64,000 nucleotides of DNA from Dethiosulfatibacter aminovorans DSM 17477 (GTDB lineage: Bacteria; Bacillota; Clostridia; Tissierellales; Dethiosulfatibacteraceae), in the NCBI RefSeq assembly GCF_900142005.1, contig NZ_FQZL01000008.1:62001-126000 (forward strand). The letters run 5' to 3'. Position numbers and translations under genes: made by a program. This document shows, in pieces, positions 17,571 to 26,417 of this stretch; within the stretch, counting starts at the first letter, position 1, and every line of letters starts with the position of its first letter. The notes beneath the pieces were generated by a model. It searched no databases and was not told where the DNA came from. It saw only the letters and a program-made list of their open reading frames with translations.

Positions 17571-18413
17571 ATGTCTGAAAAATTCACCGTATCTCAGGTA
17601 CAGAGACTCAAGGAGTTAGATGCACCAAATGAACTTTTTGATTCATCATTCGAATCAAAGAAGGAAAGGGACGAAGAATTTAAAATCAATGAAAAGCAGC
17701 TTGCAAGGAAGAATAGGGAGCTTATATTGAACCTGTTGGAAAAAGAAAGAGTGCCTAAGGTTTGTCGGATAGAAGACCAGCTTGTTGAATGGCTGACGGG
17801 AAATGAAAGATTTACAAGGGTAACGACACCAGTGATAATATCATCAGGAATGCTGGATAAAATGACTATAGATTCTGATCATCCTCTTCGTTCGCAGGTC
17901 TTCTGGCTTGATTCAAAAAAATGTTTAAGGCCTATGCATGCACCGAGTCTGTATACTGTCATGAGGGATCTGTACAAGCTAACTAAACAGCCGGTGAGGA
18001 TCTTCGAATCAGGTCCCTGTTTTCGAAAGGAAACACAGGGAGCAAACCATATGAATGAATTCACCATGTTGAATCTTGTGGAACTTGCAGGCGTAGAGGA
18101 AGGAGAACAGATGGACAGGCTTGTAGCCCTGGCAAAGTCTGCAATGAATGCAATAGGACTTGAAGGATATGAATTGAAAATTGAATCGTCTGAGGTTTAT
18201 GGCGAGACTCTGGACATAGAATACAATGGTATTGAGCTCGCATCGGGTGCATATGGTCCCCATGTTTTGGATGCAAATTGGGGAATATTCAATACTTGGG
18301 TAGGAATAGGCTTTGGACTTGAGAGAATTGCCATGGTCATGTCGGGATACAGCAATATAAAGAGGACGGGAAGGAGCCTGTCGTATATTAATGGTGCCAG
18401 ATTAAATGTATAA
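17571..18413 (+). CDS. pylSc: Pyrrolysyl-tRNA synthetase, catalytic domain protein
   Basis: A 280-residue protein equal to the C-terminal catalytic half of archaeal PylS, a class II synthetase that charges tRNA-Pyl with pyrrolysine. Class II motif 2 is FESGPCFRKETQG, motif 3 is GIGFGLERIAMVM, and the amino-acid pocket segment TMLNLVEL keeps the gatekeeper Asn. The tRNA-binding domain is encoded separately (pylSn, 21607). Bacteria typically split PylS in this way. The GGAGGG ribosome site is directly after the attenuator-like hairpin. Confidence 0.96.
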   Translation: MSEKFTVSQVQRLKELDAPNELFDSSFESKKERDEEFKINEKQLARKNRELILNLLEKERVPKVCRIEDQLVEWLTGNERFTRVTTPVIISSGMLDKMTIDSDHPLRSQVFWLDSKKCLRPMHAPSLYTVMRDLYKLTKQPVRIFESGPCFRKETQGANHMNEFTMLNLVELAGVEEGEQMDRLVALAKSAMNAIGLEGYELKIESSEVYGETLDIEYNGIELASGAYGPHVLDANWGIFNTWVGIGFGLERIAMVMSGYSNIKRTGRSLSYINGARLNV

Positions 18414-18428
18414 AGGGGGAAGCGAACA

Positions 18429-19232
18429 ATGACTAGGCTGATAGAAGACTGGATTATTGATATAAGGTATAATATGAATTCACTTGAAAATGACCTGAAA
18501 ATGAAGACGAATATGGGATATGTGGAACTGGCTGCCAAGTCCTGTGGAAATGAAATACAAGGATTTTCAAGATTTGTTGAAAGTGCCAGCATTGCTGTAA
18601 TCCCTGTTACGACTGGTCAGGGTGTTATAGGTTCTTTTACGGATTCCGTATGTTCAATTCTAAGCTATATGGGTTTTCAAGCATTCATAACGGAAGGAAC
18701 TGATGTCAATGGGCTGTATGAAGCTTTCATGAAGGGTGTTGATATAGTATTCATGGCTGATGATGACAGGTTCATAGCCATAAACAGAAAAAACGGATCG
18801 GTTTCAGACAATATCATTGCCACAGCCAGGGGGTTTGTCGTGGCAGCTGAGGGATTTTGGGGTGGAATTGAAGATAAGGATGTATTGCTTGCAGGTTATG
18901 GAAATGTAGGTAAGGAAATGTTTGGAATGATTAAAAGCAAAAAAGCGAAGGTTTTTGTATATGAACAAGATTTGAAAAAGCACGAAAGGATTCTGGAAGA
19001 AGGAGGTATTCTAGTGGACAGGGATGAAATTAAAAGATTTAAATATGTCCTTGATGCTACAAATACCGGCAACTGGCTTTCAACGGATCTGATCAAGGAT
19101 GATGCAGCCATAGTTTCGCCTGGAGTTCCGATATCACTGAATGCTTCATCTTATGAGCTTCATGGGAAAAGGATGATCCATGACTATTTGCCAATAGGAG
19201 TGGCTGTCATGGCAGGAATGGTTTACAGATAA
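18429..19232 (+). CDS. pylD: Pyrrolysine biosynthesis protein PylD (dehydrogenase)
   Basis: PylD oxidises 3-methylornithyl-lysine and lets it cyclise to pyrrolysine. The 267-residue protein has an N-terminal helical domain and a Rossmann NAD domain with VLLAGYGNVGKEMFGM. Downstream motifs VLDATNTGNW and VSPGVPISL fit the family. It lies 15 bp after pylSc with a GGGGGAAG ribosome site. Its position right after pylSc, before pylT and pylBC, is unusual: other bacterial clusters commonly read pylSc-B-C-D-Sn. Confidence 0.93.
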   Translation: MTRLIEDWIIDIRYNMNSLENDLKMKTNMGYVELAAKSCGNEIQGFSRFVESASIAVIPVTTGQGVIGSFTDSVCSILSYMGFQAFITEGTDVNGLYEAFMKGVDIVFMADDDRFIAINRKNGSVSDNIIATARGFVVAAEGFWGGIEDKDVLLAGYGNVGKEMFGMIKSKKAKVFVYEQDLKKHERILEEGGILVDRDEIKRFKYVLDATNTGNWLSTDLIKDDAAIVSPGVPISLNASSYELHGKRMIHDYLPIGVAVMAGMVYR

Positions 19233-19242
19233 ATGTCAATAT

Positions 19243-19314
19243 GGGGGGTTGATCGTATTGATCGCGTAGACTCTAAATCTATGTAGCAGGGTGAAACTCC
19301 CTGACTCCTCGCCA
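19243..19314 (+). tRNA. pylT: tRNA-Pyl, anticodon CUA
   Basis: A 72-nt tRNA with encoded CCA and the peculiarities of tRNA-Pyl. Acceptor stem GGGGGGU/ACUCCUC (two G-U pairs), one base before a 4-bp D stem GAUC/GAUC with only a 5-nt loop that lacks the GG pair, a 6-bp anticodon stem CGUAGA/UCUAUG, loop CUCUAAA with anticodon CUA at 19273-19275, a 3-nt variable region, and T stem CAGGG/CCCUG with loop UGAAACU instead of TpsiC. It lies between pylD and pylB, so it must be cut out of the operon transcript or have its own promoter. Confidence 0.97.
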
Positions 19315-19333
19315 ATAAAATGGAGAGTAGGAT

Positions 19334-20395
19334 ATGATGGATAGTAATTTGGATAAGATAATATATAAGGCTCTGGAAGGGGCTGAACTTGAAAAGGAAG
19401 AGATTGTAGAATTGTTGCTTCTTGATAAAGAAGACGACCTGAATAAGCTATTCGGAGCTGCCAGAAGAATAAGAAGCAGGGAGTTTGGAAATAAAATATT
19501 TTTATATGGATTTGTTTATTTTTCGAACTATTGTAGAAACGGATGCAGTTTTTGCTATTCCAGAAAATCAAACGAAATTGAACGATACAGGAAGAACACT
19601 GAAGATATAATGGATATTGCTGTGAAGCTGAAGGAAGCAGGAGTGAACCTTATAGATCTGACCATGGGAGAAGATCCATATTATCACAGCAGCGGTTTTG
19701 AAGATGTTCTTGAAGCGGTTGTCAGGACAAAAAAAGAGATGGATATTCCACTGATGATATCACCGGGAGTTGTTGAATATGACTTGATTGACAGATTCAA
19801 GTCTAGTGGTGTCGAATGGTATGCCTTGTATCAGGAAACCCACAATAGAAGACTGTTCAAGGACCTGAGAAAAAATCAGAATTATGATAAGCGGATGGAT
19901 ACTAAGCTTTATGCCAAAAATATAGGCATGCTCCTTGAAGAGGGCATCATGGTAGGTGTAGGTGAAAAGATTGAGGACATAGCAGATTCGATACTGGAAA
20001 TGAAAAGCATGAAAGCAGATCAGGTACGGGTCATGACCTTTGTGCCGCAGGAGGGAATACCGCTTCAAGCATCTGCTGAAAATGATGAATATCTTGAGCT
20101 CAAGACCATAGCTGTATTGAGACTTGTATGTCAGAAATCTCTGATTCCTGCATCCCTGGACATTGAAGGAATAGATGGATTGAAACCAAGAATCGATTCA
20201 GGTGCAAATGTAATAACTTCAATAATCCCACCGAGCGAAGGTCTTCATGGTGTCGCCCAGAGCTGCAAGGATATTGACGATGGCAACAGAAGTGTAGTGA
20301 CTGTGGAAAAAATTCTTGATTCAATGGGATTGAAGGCTGCAACAAATATGGAATACAAAGAACATATAGATCAAAGGATGGTTCAGCATGTATAG
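19334..20395 (+). CDS. pylB: 3-methylornithine synthase PylB (radical SAM)
   Basis: PylB rearranges lysine to (3R)-3-methylornithine, the first step of pyrrolysine synthesis. The 353-residue radical SAM protein has the cluster motif CRNGCSFC, the following YSRKSNEIERYR, and conserved EGIDGLKPRIDSGANVITSIIPP near the C-terminus. It starts 20 bp after pylT and overlaps pylC by 8 bp. The gene ends in TAG; readthrough by tRNA-Pyl would add only seven residues before TAA at 20414-20416. Confidence 0.96.
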   Translation: MMDSNLDKIIYKALEGAELEKEEIVELLLLDKEDDLNKLFGAARRIRSREFGNKIFLYGFVYFSNYCRNGCSFCYSRKSNEIERYRKNTEDIMDIAVKLKEAGVNLIDLTMGEDPYYHSSGFEDVLEAVVRTKKEMDIPLMISPGVVEYDLIDRFKSSGVEWYALYQETHNRRLFKDLRKNQNYDKRMDTKLYAKNIGMLLEEGIMVGVGEKIEDIADSILEMKSMKADQVRVMTFVPQEGIPLQASAENDEYLELKTIAVLRLVCQKSLIPASLDIEGIDGLKPRIDSGANVITSIIPPSEGLHGVAQSCKDIDDGNRSVVTVEKILDSMGLKAATNMEYKEHIDQRMVQHV

Positions 20396-21524
20396 CCTGG
20401 CCATAATCGGAGGTAAGCTTCAGGGAGTAGAAGCTGCCTACCTGGCTGGGAAAGCGGGCATTAGAACCATGCTTGTCGATAAGAATCCATATGCTCCGGC
20501 CAGGAATCTATGTGATGAATTCCTGTGTATGGATGTTCTTGAAATGGATGAAATGCTGATTGAAAGGCTGAAGGAGGCGGACATTGTTCTTCCGGCGATT
20601 GAGAATTGTGATGTCCTGGAAAAATTGAGGTGCCTGTCTGAAGAAGAGGAGATAATCATGGCTTTTGACTTTGAAGCTTTTGCCGTAACGGCTTCAAAAA
20701 AATCTTCAGATAGACTGTTTCATAAATATGACATACCTTCGCCAAAATACTATCCTCACTGCAAGGCTCCTTATATAGTCAAGCCTTCGTCCGGGAGTGG
20801 AAGTTCAGGAGTGAAGTTTGTCGGGAACGAAATAGAACTTTCAGAAATTTTAGAACAGTATAGCAAAAGTGATGAACTGATAGTTCAGGAATTTTTGGCT
20901 GGAAAATCCTATTCCATCGAAATAATCGGCAAGCCTGGATTTTACAAGACCTATGAAATTACCGAAATAATCGTAGATGAATCCTATGACTGCAAAAGAG
21001 TCACTGCGCCTTGTTACATACCTGAAACGCAGAAGGAACAGTTAAGGAATATTGCCGCCGGAATTGCTGAAAGGATTGGATTGAAGGGGGTAATGGATGT
21101 TGAGGTTATAGATGATGGCGGGATTATGAAAGTTTTGGAAATTGATGCCAGAATTCCAAGCCAGACTCCAACCGTCGTATATCATTGCACTGGTGTGAAC
21201 CTTGTCGAGGAACTCTTTCATCTCTTCCTTACAGGTGATCTGAGTGATGCAAAGGGAGGCAGGTACAAGAATGTCTCATATGAACACATCTTGGTTGAGA
21301 AAAACAATGCGAGCATTCTTGGAGAGCATATTATGGGAGAATGTGAGTATTTGGAACATATCTTTGGTCTTTTCGGGTCCGATGAGGTATTGACGGACTA
21401 TAGGAAAAGCAGTGAATGTTGGAGAGGAACTTTCATAAATGTTGGTGATGATATTGAGGAAGTTGAGAGCAAAAGAAAACGTGTAAGGAAAAATATATAC
21501 AGGGAGGAAGACCTGAGGGTTTGA
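20388..21524 (+). CDS. pylC: 3-methylornithine-lysine ligase PylC (ATP-grasp)
   Basis: PylC joins methylornithine to the epsilon-amino group of lysine using ATP. The 378-residue protein has an N-terminal pre-ATP-grasp Rossmann region (LAIIGGKLQGVEAAYLAGKAG), the ATP-grasp loop IVKPSSGSGSSGVKF, and the metal-binding VLEIDARIPSQTPT. Overlap with pylB indicates translational coupling. It ends in TGA. Confidence 0.95.
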   Translation: MYSLAIIGGKLQGVEAAYLAGKAGIRTMLVDKNPYAPARNLCDEFLCMDVLEMDEMLIERLKEADIVLPAIENCDVLEKLRCLSEEEEIIMAFDFEAFAVTASKKSSDRLFHKYDIPSPKYYPHCKAPYIVKPSSGSGSSGVKFVGNEIELSEILEQYSKSDELIVQEFLAGKSYSIEIIGKPGFYKTYEITEIIVDESYDCKRVTAPCYIPETQKEQLRNIAAGIAERIGLKGVMDVEVIDDGGIMKVLEIDARIPSQTPTVVYHCTGVNLVEELFHLFLTGDLSDAKGGRYKNVSYEHILVEKNNASILGEHIMGECEYLEHIFGLFGSDEVLTDYRKSSECWRGTFINVGDDIEEVESKRKRVRKNIYREEDLRV

Positions 21525-21606
21525 ATTACTCTGACGTAACGACTGTAACGTCAGATAAATCGAAGGACTCGATGTCCTGAGGATCTCAATCGGGTTTAAT
21601 AATAAA
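21525..21606 (+). repeat. Two stem-loops between pylC and pylSn
   Basis: TCTGACGT (21530-21537) pairs with ACGTCAGA (21548-21555), and AGGAC (21564-21568) pairs with GTCCT (21574-21578). No U-run follows, so this is more likely a processing or translational element than a terminator. I checked it for a second tRNA fold and found none. Confidence 0.45.
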
Positions 21607-21945
21607 ATGGCGGTAGAGATTAAGCGGTATTATAGAAAGCATGTGGATTTTTTTGACTTGCTGCAGAAAGTCAAATTATGGCCATCCAGGAACGGTACCT
21701 TGCATGGGATAAAGAAAATGCAGATAAAAGGAGATTATGCTGAAATAACCACTCATTGCAATGAAAAATTTATAGTTAAAAGATCAAAAAATTCTCATTC
21801 TGCCAGATGGTTAAGGAATAAGTGGTACAGGCAAACCTGCAAGAAATGCAGAATTCCTGATTGGAAGCTGGAAAAATATTCAACGACTTGCTTCAATCAA
21901 AACTTCGGGAAGGATTTGAGCAGAAAGAATTACAATGGCATTTAG
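21607..21945 (+). CDS. pylSn: Pyrrolysyl-tRNA synthetase, N-terminal tRNA-binding protein
   Basis: A 112-residue protein equivalent to the archaeal PylS N-terminal domain, which grips the T-arm and variable loop of tRNA-Pyl. Diagnostic segments are YRKHVDFFDLLQKVKLWPSR, GTLHGIKKM and ARWLRNKWYRQTCKKCRIP. Conserved Cys and His residues that bind zinc are present. It closes the pyl cluster. The ribosome site is weak. It ends in TAG, with a TAA eighteen codons further on if suppressed. Confidence 0.93.
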   Translation: MAVEIKRYYRKHVDFFDLLQKVKLWPSRNGTLHGIKKMQIKGDYAEITTHCNEKFIVKRSKNSHSARWLRNKWYRQTCKKCRIPDWKLEKYSTTCFNQNFGKDLSRKNYNGI

Positions 21946-21960
21946 ACGAAGATGCAAGGC

Positions 21961-21988
21961 TTGGTTTTCGGCATATTTTTGGTATAAT
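21961..21988 (+). promoter_or_regulatory. Probable sigma-A promoter for the LuxR-type regulator
   Basis: TTGGTT (21961-21966), 16-bp spacer, TATAAT (21983-21988), 23 bp before the regulator start. Confidence 0.5.
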
Positions 21989-22011
21989 AAAAATAAAGCC
22001 TGGAGATAGTT

Positions 22012-23081
22012 ATGAGTATTGATGATTTTTGTTATTCTGACAATATGAAAATACTGAGATTTATTGACGAGATGATTGTCGAACCTGCAGATTTCAGGTG
22101 CAAGGTTCTTGATCTTTTTTCGGATATATTCAACTATGATAAAACCACGTTCTGGCTGATTGACGATTCAAAGGATATACATTCGCCTTTAGTCAAGAAT
22201 TTGGATGATGAAGCCATTGACAAGTACATGGAAGGTTACTACAGGGATGATTTTTTTCATCCTGAAAATATGAACAAGAATCTGGTGTTGAAAAAAACGT
22301 TCTACTTTTAGAGGATGTGATATCGAGAGAAAAGTATGAAAATTCAGGATACTATTGCGATTTTCTTTCAAATTACAATATCTACAATGAAATAGGAGTT
22401 TTTTTCACTGAGAAGGACAAGTTGATTGGTGGAATGGCATTGCTCAGATCAAGGGAAGAACGACCGTATACTAGAAAAGATGCCATGATTCTTGAGTTCT
22501 TATCAAAGCATATATTGACATATTTGAACAAAAACAAAGAGTTGATTCAAAAGGACCTTATGAACAATATATTGATGAATTTCACCAAAGACAGCAGGGA
22601 CGGGTTGATTGTAATTGATGAAAAATCAAATCCTATATTTGTCAACGAAGCTTCATATGAGATACTTGATGAGATTTTTGGTGAAAACAAGAATATTAAA
22701 TTCCTGCTAGGATATCTTGACTGCAATTATCCAAATTGGAAAAGAGGACTTTCGGTTGAGTTGGTATCCAGAGATATGTCCAGATTTCAATTAAGGACAA
22801 GGAGTTTGCCAGGAAGAGAATCATATAATGGCAAAGGTGTTGTTGAATTAAGAATCTTTGAAATTGCTGATAAAAACAAAGCAGGGAATAAATTGATAGG
22901 TGTGACAAGACGGGAAAGAGAAGTACTGAATCTCTTGAGTAAGGGATTTAGCAATGAAGAAATATCAGCGGAATTGATTATCAGCATATATACAACAAAA
23001 AAGCACATAAGAAATCTTTTTTTCAAGCTTGGTGCAAAGAGCAGGACTGAGTTGATTTGGAAGGCTTTTAACAGAATATAG
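22012..23081 (+). pseudogene. LuxR-type regulator broken by a single-base frameshift
   Basis: Two partial frames form one protein. The first (from 22012) is a GAF-like sensor segment that ends after a run of seven As (22291-22297) at a TAG; the second continues the sensor and ends in a LuxR helix-turn-helix (TRREREVLNLLSKGFSNEEIS, IYTTKKHIRNLFFKLGAKSRTEL). One extra A in the run gives a single 356-residue product with the junction VLKKNVLLLEDV. It is therefore a real deletion, a sequencing error in the homopolymer, or slippage. Location between pylSn and two amidohydrolases suggests control of those enzymes. Confidence 0.8.
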
Positions 23082-23161
23082 AAGTACAAAAAAATACTCC
23101 TTTTGACTGATTTTAATAATCCTTGAGATGAATTATAATCTGGAAAAAAGGAGGTTTTTTT

Positions 23162-24310
23162 ATGAACAGAATTGATTTGAGAGAATTCAAAACCGTGGAT
23201 AATCACTGCCATCTGTATCTGCCAAGCAAAGAGGATCAGCCATTCGAGAGGTATTGGAATTTCACATTTGATGATTTCCCGCTGGAGGATTGTAAAAGCA
23301 TGCTGATTTATAAGTCAGCCATAGGTGAAATGGCAAGACTTTTTGGAATTGACTCCATTGACGACGAGAAATCCGTTATTGAAAAGCGTAATGAAATGTT
23401 CAAGAGTAATCCGACAAAATACTGGGAAATGCTTGCTGAAGATGCAAAGATGGACAAACTGATCATTGATACCGGTTATCCTTATGAGCCTGTTCATGGA
23501 TACTCCATAACTCCAGAAGAATTCATGGATATCAATCCTACGAATGCTCAGCATATCAATTTGAGAATTGAGGTATATTATCATCAGTATGTTGAAGAAG
23601 GATTGGCTTTTGAGGAAACAGTGGATAAAACTATGGCTGACCTGGAAAGGGATATAGAAAGATACGACGCAGTGTCTCTAAAATCGGTTGCCGGGTACTT
23701 TACAGGCCTTGGATTTGAAGTATTGGAAAAAGAAGAAGCAAAAAAAATGTATTATGAATATCTCAAGGATAAAACCAATAAGGTTGCAGAAAAGGGAGTA
23801 AGAGATTATATGCTTCTTATGGGTCTTGAAATCTGTCTGAAACACAACCTTCCAATGCAGATTCATTGTGGATTTGGCAATGGCCCGATTATGGACCTTA
23901 GAAGATCGAATCCTCTCATGCTTTTTGACATTATCACACATCCTCACTATGGGAAGGTAAAAAAGGTTATATGTCATTGTGGATATCCATATGTTGCTGA
24001 AACCGGCTACCTTGCCAGTCAGTACAAAAATGTATGGGCTGATATTTCGGCAATAACTCCTTTTGCAAGCATTGGAGCAGACTCGAGACTGGTGCAACTA
24101 TTTGAAATGGCTCCCCTCAATAAGGTTATGTTCGGAACAGATGGACACAACATACCGGAACTTTACTGGTTTGGAACGGTTTATTTCAAGCAAAGGCTTG
24201 CAAATGTATTGGATAAACTTGTTGAAGACAATGTAATGTCAGAAAATTATGCTTATAATATTGCCGAAAGAATACTGTCAAAGAATGCAGAGGAGTTCTA
24301 CAGGCTATAG
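23162..24310 (+). CDS. Amidohydrolase-family protein (amidohydrolase 2 type)
   Basis: A 382-residue TIM-barrel metal hydrolase. Metal ligands are visible as HCH at residues 15-17 (DNHCHLY), QIHCGFGNGP, VICHCGYPY and the catalytic Asp in MFGTDGHN. The family includes decarboxylases, lactonases and the amidohydrolase half of FluG-like proteins; the substrate cannot be read. AAAGGAGG precedes the start. The genomic position after the dimethylamine/pyrrolysine genes makes an amide or amine precursor a possible substrate, but this is speculative. Ends in TAG. Confidence 0.82.
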   Translation: MNRIDLREFKTVDNHCHLYLPSKEDQPFERYWNFTFDDFPLEDCKSMLIYKSAIGEMARLFGIDSIDDEKSVIEKRNEMFKSNPTKYWEMLAEDAKMDKLIIDTGYPYEPVHGYSITPEEFMDINPTNAQHINLRIEVYYHQYVEEGLAFEETVDKTMADLERDIERYDAVSLKSVAGYFTGLGFEVLEKEEAKKMYYEYLKDKTNKVAEKGVRDYMLLMGLEICLKHNLPMQIHCGFGNGPIMDLRRSNPLMLFDIITHPHYGKVKKVICHCGYPYVAETGYLASQYKNVWADISAITPFASIGADSRLVQLFEMAPLNKVMFGTDGHNIPELYWFGTVYFKQRLANVLDKLVEDNVMSENYAYNIAERILSKNAEEFYRL

Positions 24311-24317
24311 AAATTAA

Positions 24318-24358
24318 AATGCTCCTGAACTTCAATTGAAAATGGGTTTAGGAGCATT
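24318..24358 (+). terminator. Possible weak terminator after the amidohydrolase
   Basis: AATGCTCCT (24318-24326) pairs with AGGAGCATT (24350-24358), 9 bp. The tail is GTTAATTTG, a poor U-run. Confidence 0.45.
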
Positions 24359-24451
24359 GTTAATTTGATTCTAGCTTGATCCTGTCAGGTTATATATGAT
24401 GGAAATAAAACGATTAGAAATCAGAAAATATACTTGCATTGGAGGGTTTTG

Positions 24452-25609
24452 ATGAAGAATGCAATAGAAGTAAAGAACGAAGTATTTGAAATGACGAGAA
24501 AGTACAAGGAGCTAATGCAAAAGATAACACAGGATCTTTACGACAATCCTGAATTGGGAGGAAAAGAGTATTTTGCACAGAAGTTAGTCGGTAAAATTCT
24601 TGATGAGAATGGTTTTGATGTTGAATACGGAATACTTGATTTTGAGACTGCATTTACTGGTAGATACAGAAATAGTTCTAATGGTGCAAATATAGGTTTG
24701 CTGGTAGAGTATGATGCATTGCCGGAGATTGGGCATGGGTGTGGACACAATGCGAGTTGTGCCATAAGTATAGTTTCAGCTGTCATACTTAAGGGTATAA
24801 TGGATAAATATAACCTGGAGGGAACAATAACCGTGTTTGGGACTCCTGGAGAAGAAACAATATGCAGCAAGGTTAGGATGGCGGAAGAAGGTGTATTTGA
24901 CAAGCTTGATATTGCCATGATGGTTCATGCTTATGATAAATGGATGATAGACTGCAGGACAATGGCTCTTGATTCAATAGAAATAGTATTTAAAGGAAAG
25001 TCGGTTCATGCAGCTGCTGCACCTGAAGATGGTGTTAATGCGCTTGATGCAATAATGCTTACGTTTAGCGGAATTAATTGTTTGAGGCAACATATAAAGG
25101 ATGGCAGCAGGATTCATGGGATTGTGTGTGATGGTGGCGAAGCACCAAATACAGTTCCTGGATATGGTAGAGCAAGATTTTATACAAGAGCAGAAAAAAG
25201 AGATTATCTTGATGTGATTTCTCGGAAGTTGAAAAACTGCGCTGAAGGAGCAGCGATTGCAACAGGATGTAGTTTGGAAATAAATAATTTTGAAACCAGT
25301 CTTGATAATATAAAGCCATGTGACAAATTGATGGAGCTATTTGCTGCAAACTTGGCTGAAATACATGATGATTCTGGAATAGACATGTCTCCGATTATGA
25401 TAGGGTCTACGGATGTCGGTAATGTAAGTCAAATTGTACCTACAATACACCCATTGATGGGACTTGTGAAAAATGGATGTATTCTTCATACAAAAGAATT
25501 TGCTGATGAAACTATCAAAGAATATGCATTTGAGAATATTGCGGAAGCTGTTTATGCTGTAACTTGTACAGCTATTGACAGAATAATTGAACCAGATGAT
25601 ATTATATAG
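24452..25609 (+). CDS. M20-family amidohydrolase/aminoacylase
   Basis: A 385-residue zinc amidohydrolase of the M20D group (relatives: AbgB, IAA-amino-acid hydrolases, N-acyl amino acid hydrolases). Metal and catalytic motifs are LLVEYDALPEIGHGCGHN, GTPGEET and MVHAYD, with a dimerisation domain around KSVHAAAAPEDGVNALD. The TTG-initiated upstream extension is rejected because GGAGG at 24439-24443 is spaced for the ATG at 24452. Substrate unknown. With the preceding amidohydrolase it forms a two-enzyme set beside the methylamine genes. Ends in TAG. Confidence 0.85.
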   Translation: MKNAIEVKNEVFEMTRKYKELMQKITQDLYDNPELGGKEYFAQKLVGKILDENGFDVEYGILDFETAFTGRYRNSSNGANIGLLVEYDALPEIGHGCGHNASCAISIVSAVILKGIMDKYNLEGTITVFGTPGEETICSKVRMAEEGVFDKLDIAMMVHAYDKWMIDCRTMALDSIEIVFKGKSVHAAAAPEDGVNALDAIMLTFSGINCLRQHIKDGSRIHGIVCDGGEAPNTVPGYGRARFYTRAEKRDYLDVISRKLKNCAEGAAIATGCSLEINNFETSLDNIKPCDKLMELFAANLAEIHDDSGIDMSPIMIGSTDVGNVSQIVPTIHPLMGLVKNGCILHTKEFADETIKEYAFENIAEAVYAVTCTAIDRIIEPDDII

Positions 25610-25721
25610 ATCTAGATTATGTCATTTCGTTTTCAATCATGCGGATATAAAATGATTTTAGATTTGTTTCTATTGTGCTATAATGCTTTTTGAGAAGTGA
25701 AATCATATTAAGGATATTATA

Positions 25722-26414
25722 ATGAACAATAAAGAAACCATACTAATCTGCGATGACGATCCTGTAGTCCACGAATCACTGAAGATATATCTGAATAACG
25801 AAGGCTTCGAATTCATTTCCATATTCAACGGCGACGATGCCCTTGAGGAACTTGAAAGATCCAACCCTGCCCTTGTTGTTCTGGACATAATGATGCCGGG
25901 GAAGAACGGTCTGGAGGTATGCAAGGAAATCAGAAAGACAAGTTCAATACCCATAATCATGCTGACAGCCAAGGGAGAGGAGATTGACAGGATACTTGGA
26001 CTTGAGCTTGGGGCGGATGATTATATAGTTAAACCCTTTAGTCCAAGGGAAGTGGTGGCCAGGATAAAGGCAGTCAGGAGAAGAGTTGTTGAAAGTTCAG
26101 AGGAAGGAAAGTCTTCAACACTTAACTTCGGCAGTCTTGAAATTAGCATAAAGAAATACCAGGTGAAATATGATGGAAAGGTAATCATATCCACTCCCAA
26201 GGAAGTTGAAATACTTTATCTCATGGCCTCAAACATAGGCCAGGTATTCTCAAGGGAGCAGATTCTTGACAGGGTCTGGGGATATGACTTCTATGGAGAT
26301 ACGAGAACTGTGGATACCCATATCAGGAGAATAAGGGCTAAGCTTCCTCAGGAAGGAACGAACTGGAGCCTTCAGACTGTTTACGGTGTAGGCTACAAGT
26401 TCGAGGTGGAATAG
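25722..26414 (+). CDS. OmpR/PhoB-family response regulator
   Basis: A 230-residue two-component regulator. The receiver domain (1-120) has the acidic pair CDDDP, phospho-acceptor VVLDIMMPG and switch Lys in MLTAKGEE; the C-terminal winged helix contains REQILDRVWGYDFYGDTRTVDTHIRRIRAKL. The histidine kinase follows after 3 bp. Targets are unknown; the efflux operon starting at 28399 is the nearest candidate. Ends in TAG. Confidence 0.92.
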   Translation: MNNKETILICDDDPVVHESLKIYLNNEGFEFISIFNGDDALEELERSNPALVVLDIMMPGKNGLEVCKEIRKTSSIPIIMLTAKGEEIDRILGLELGADDYIVKPFSPREVVARIKAVRRRVVESSEEGKSSTLNFGSLEISIKKYQVKYDGKVIISTPKEVEILYLMASNIGQVFSREQILDRVWGYDFYGDTRTVDTHIRRIRAKLPQEGTNWSLQTVYGVGYKFEVE

Positions 26415-26417
26415 GAT

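Noticed and set aside
21525..21606. A second tRNA between pylC and pylSn
   Set aside because: The two hairpins do not assemble into an acceptor and T-arm.
22288..22300. Programmed -1 frameshift site in the LuxR-type gene
   Set aside because: The codons ttg-aaa-aaa-acg do not form a standard X-XXY-YYZ heptamer in the zero frame and no stimulatory stem-loop is evident; a missing A is simpler.
22309..22311. TAG in the LuxR-type gene as a pyrrolysine codon
   Set aside because: Readthrough meets TGA two codons later (22318-22320), so the frameshift, not suppression, explains the break.
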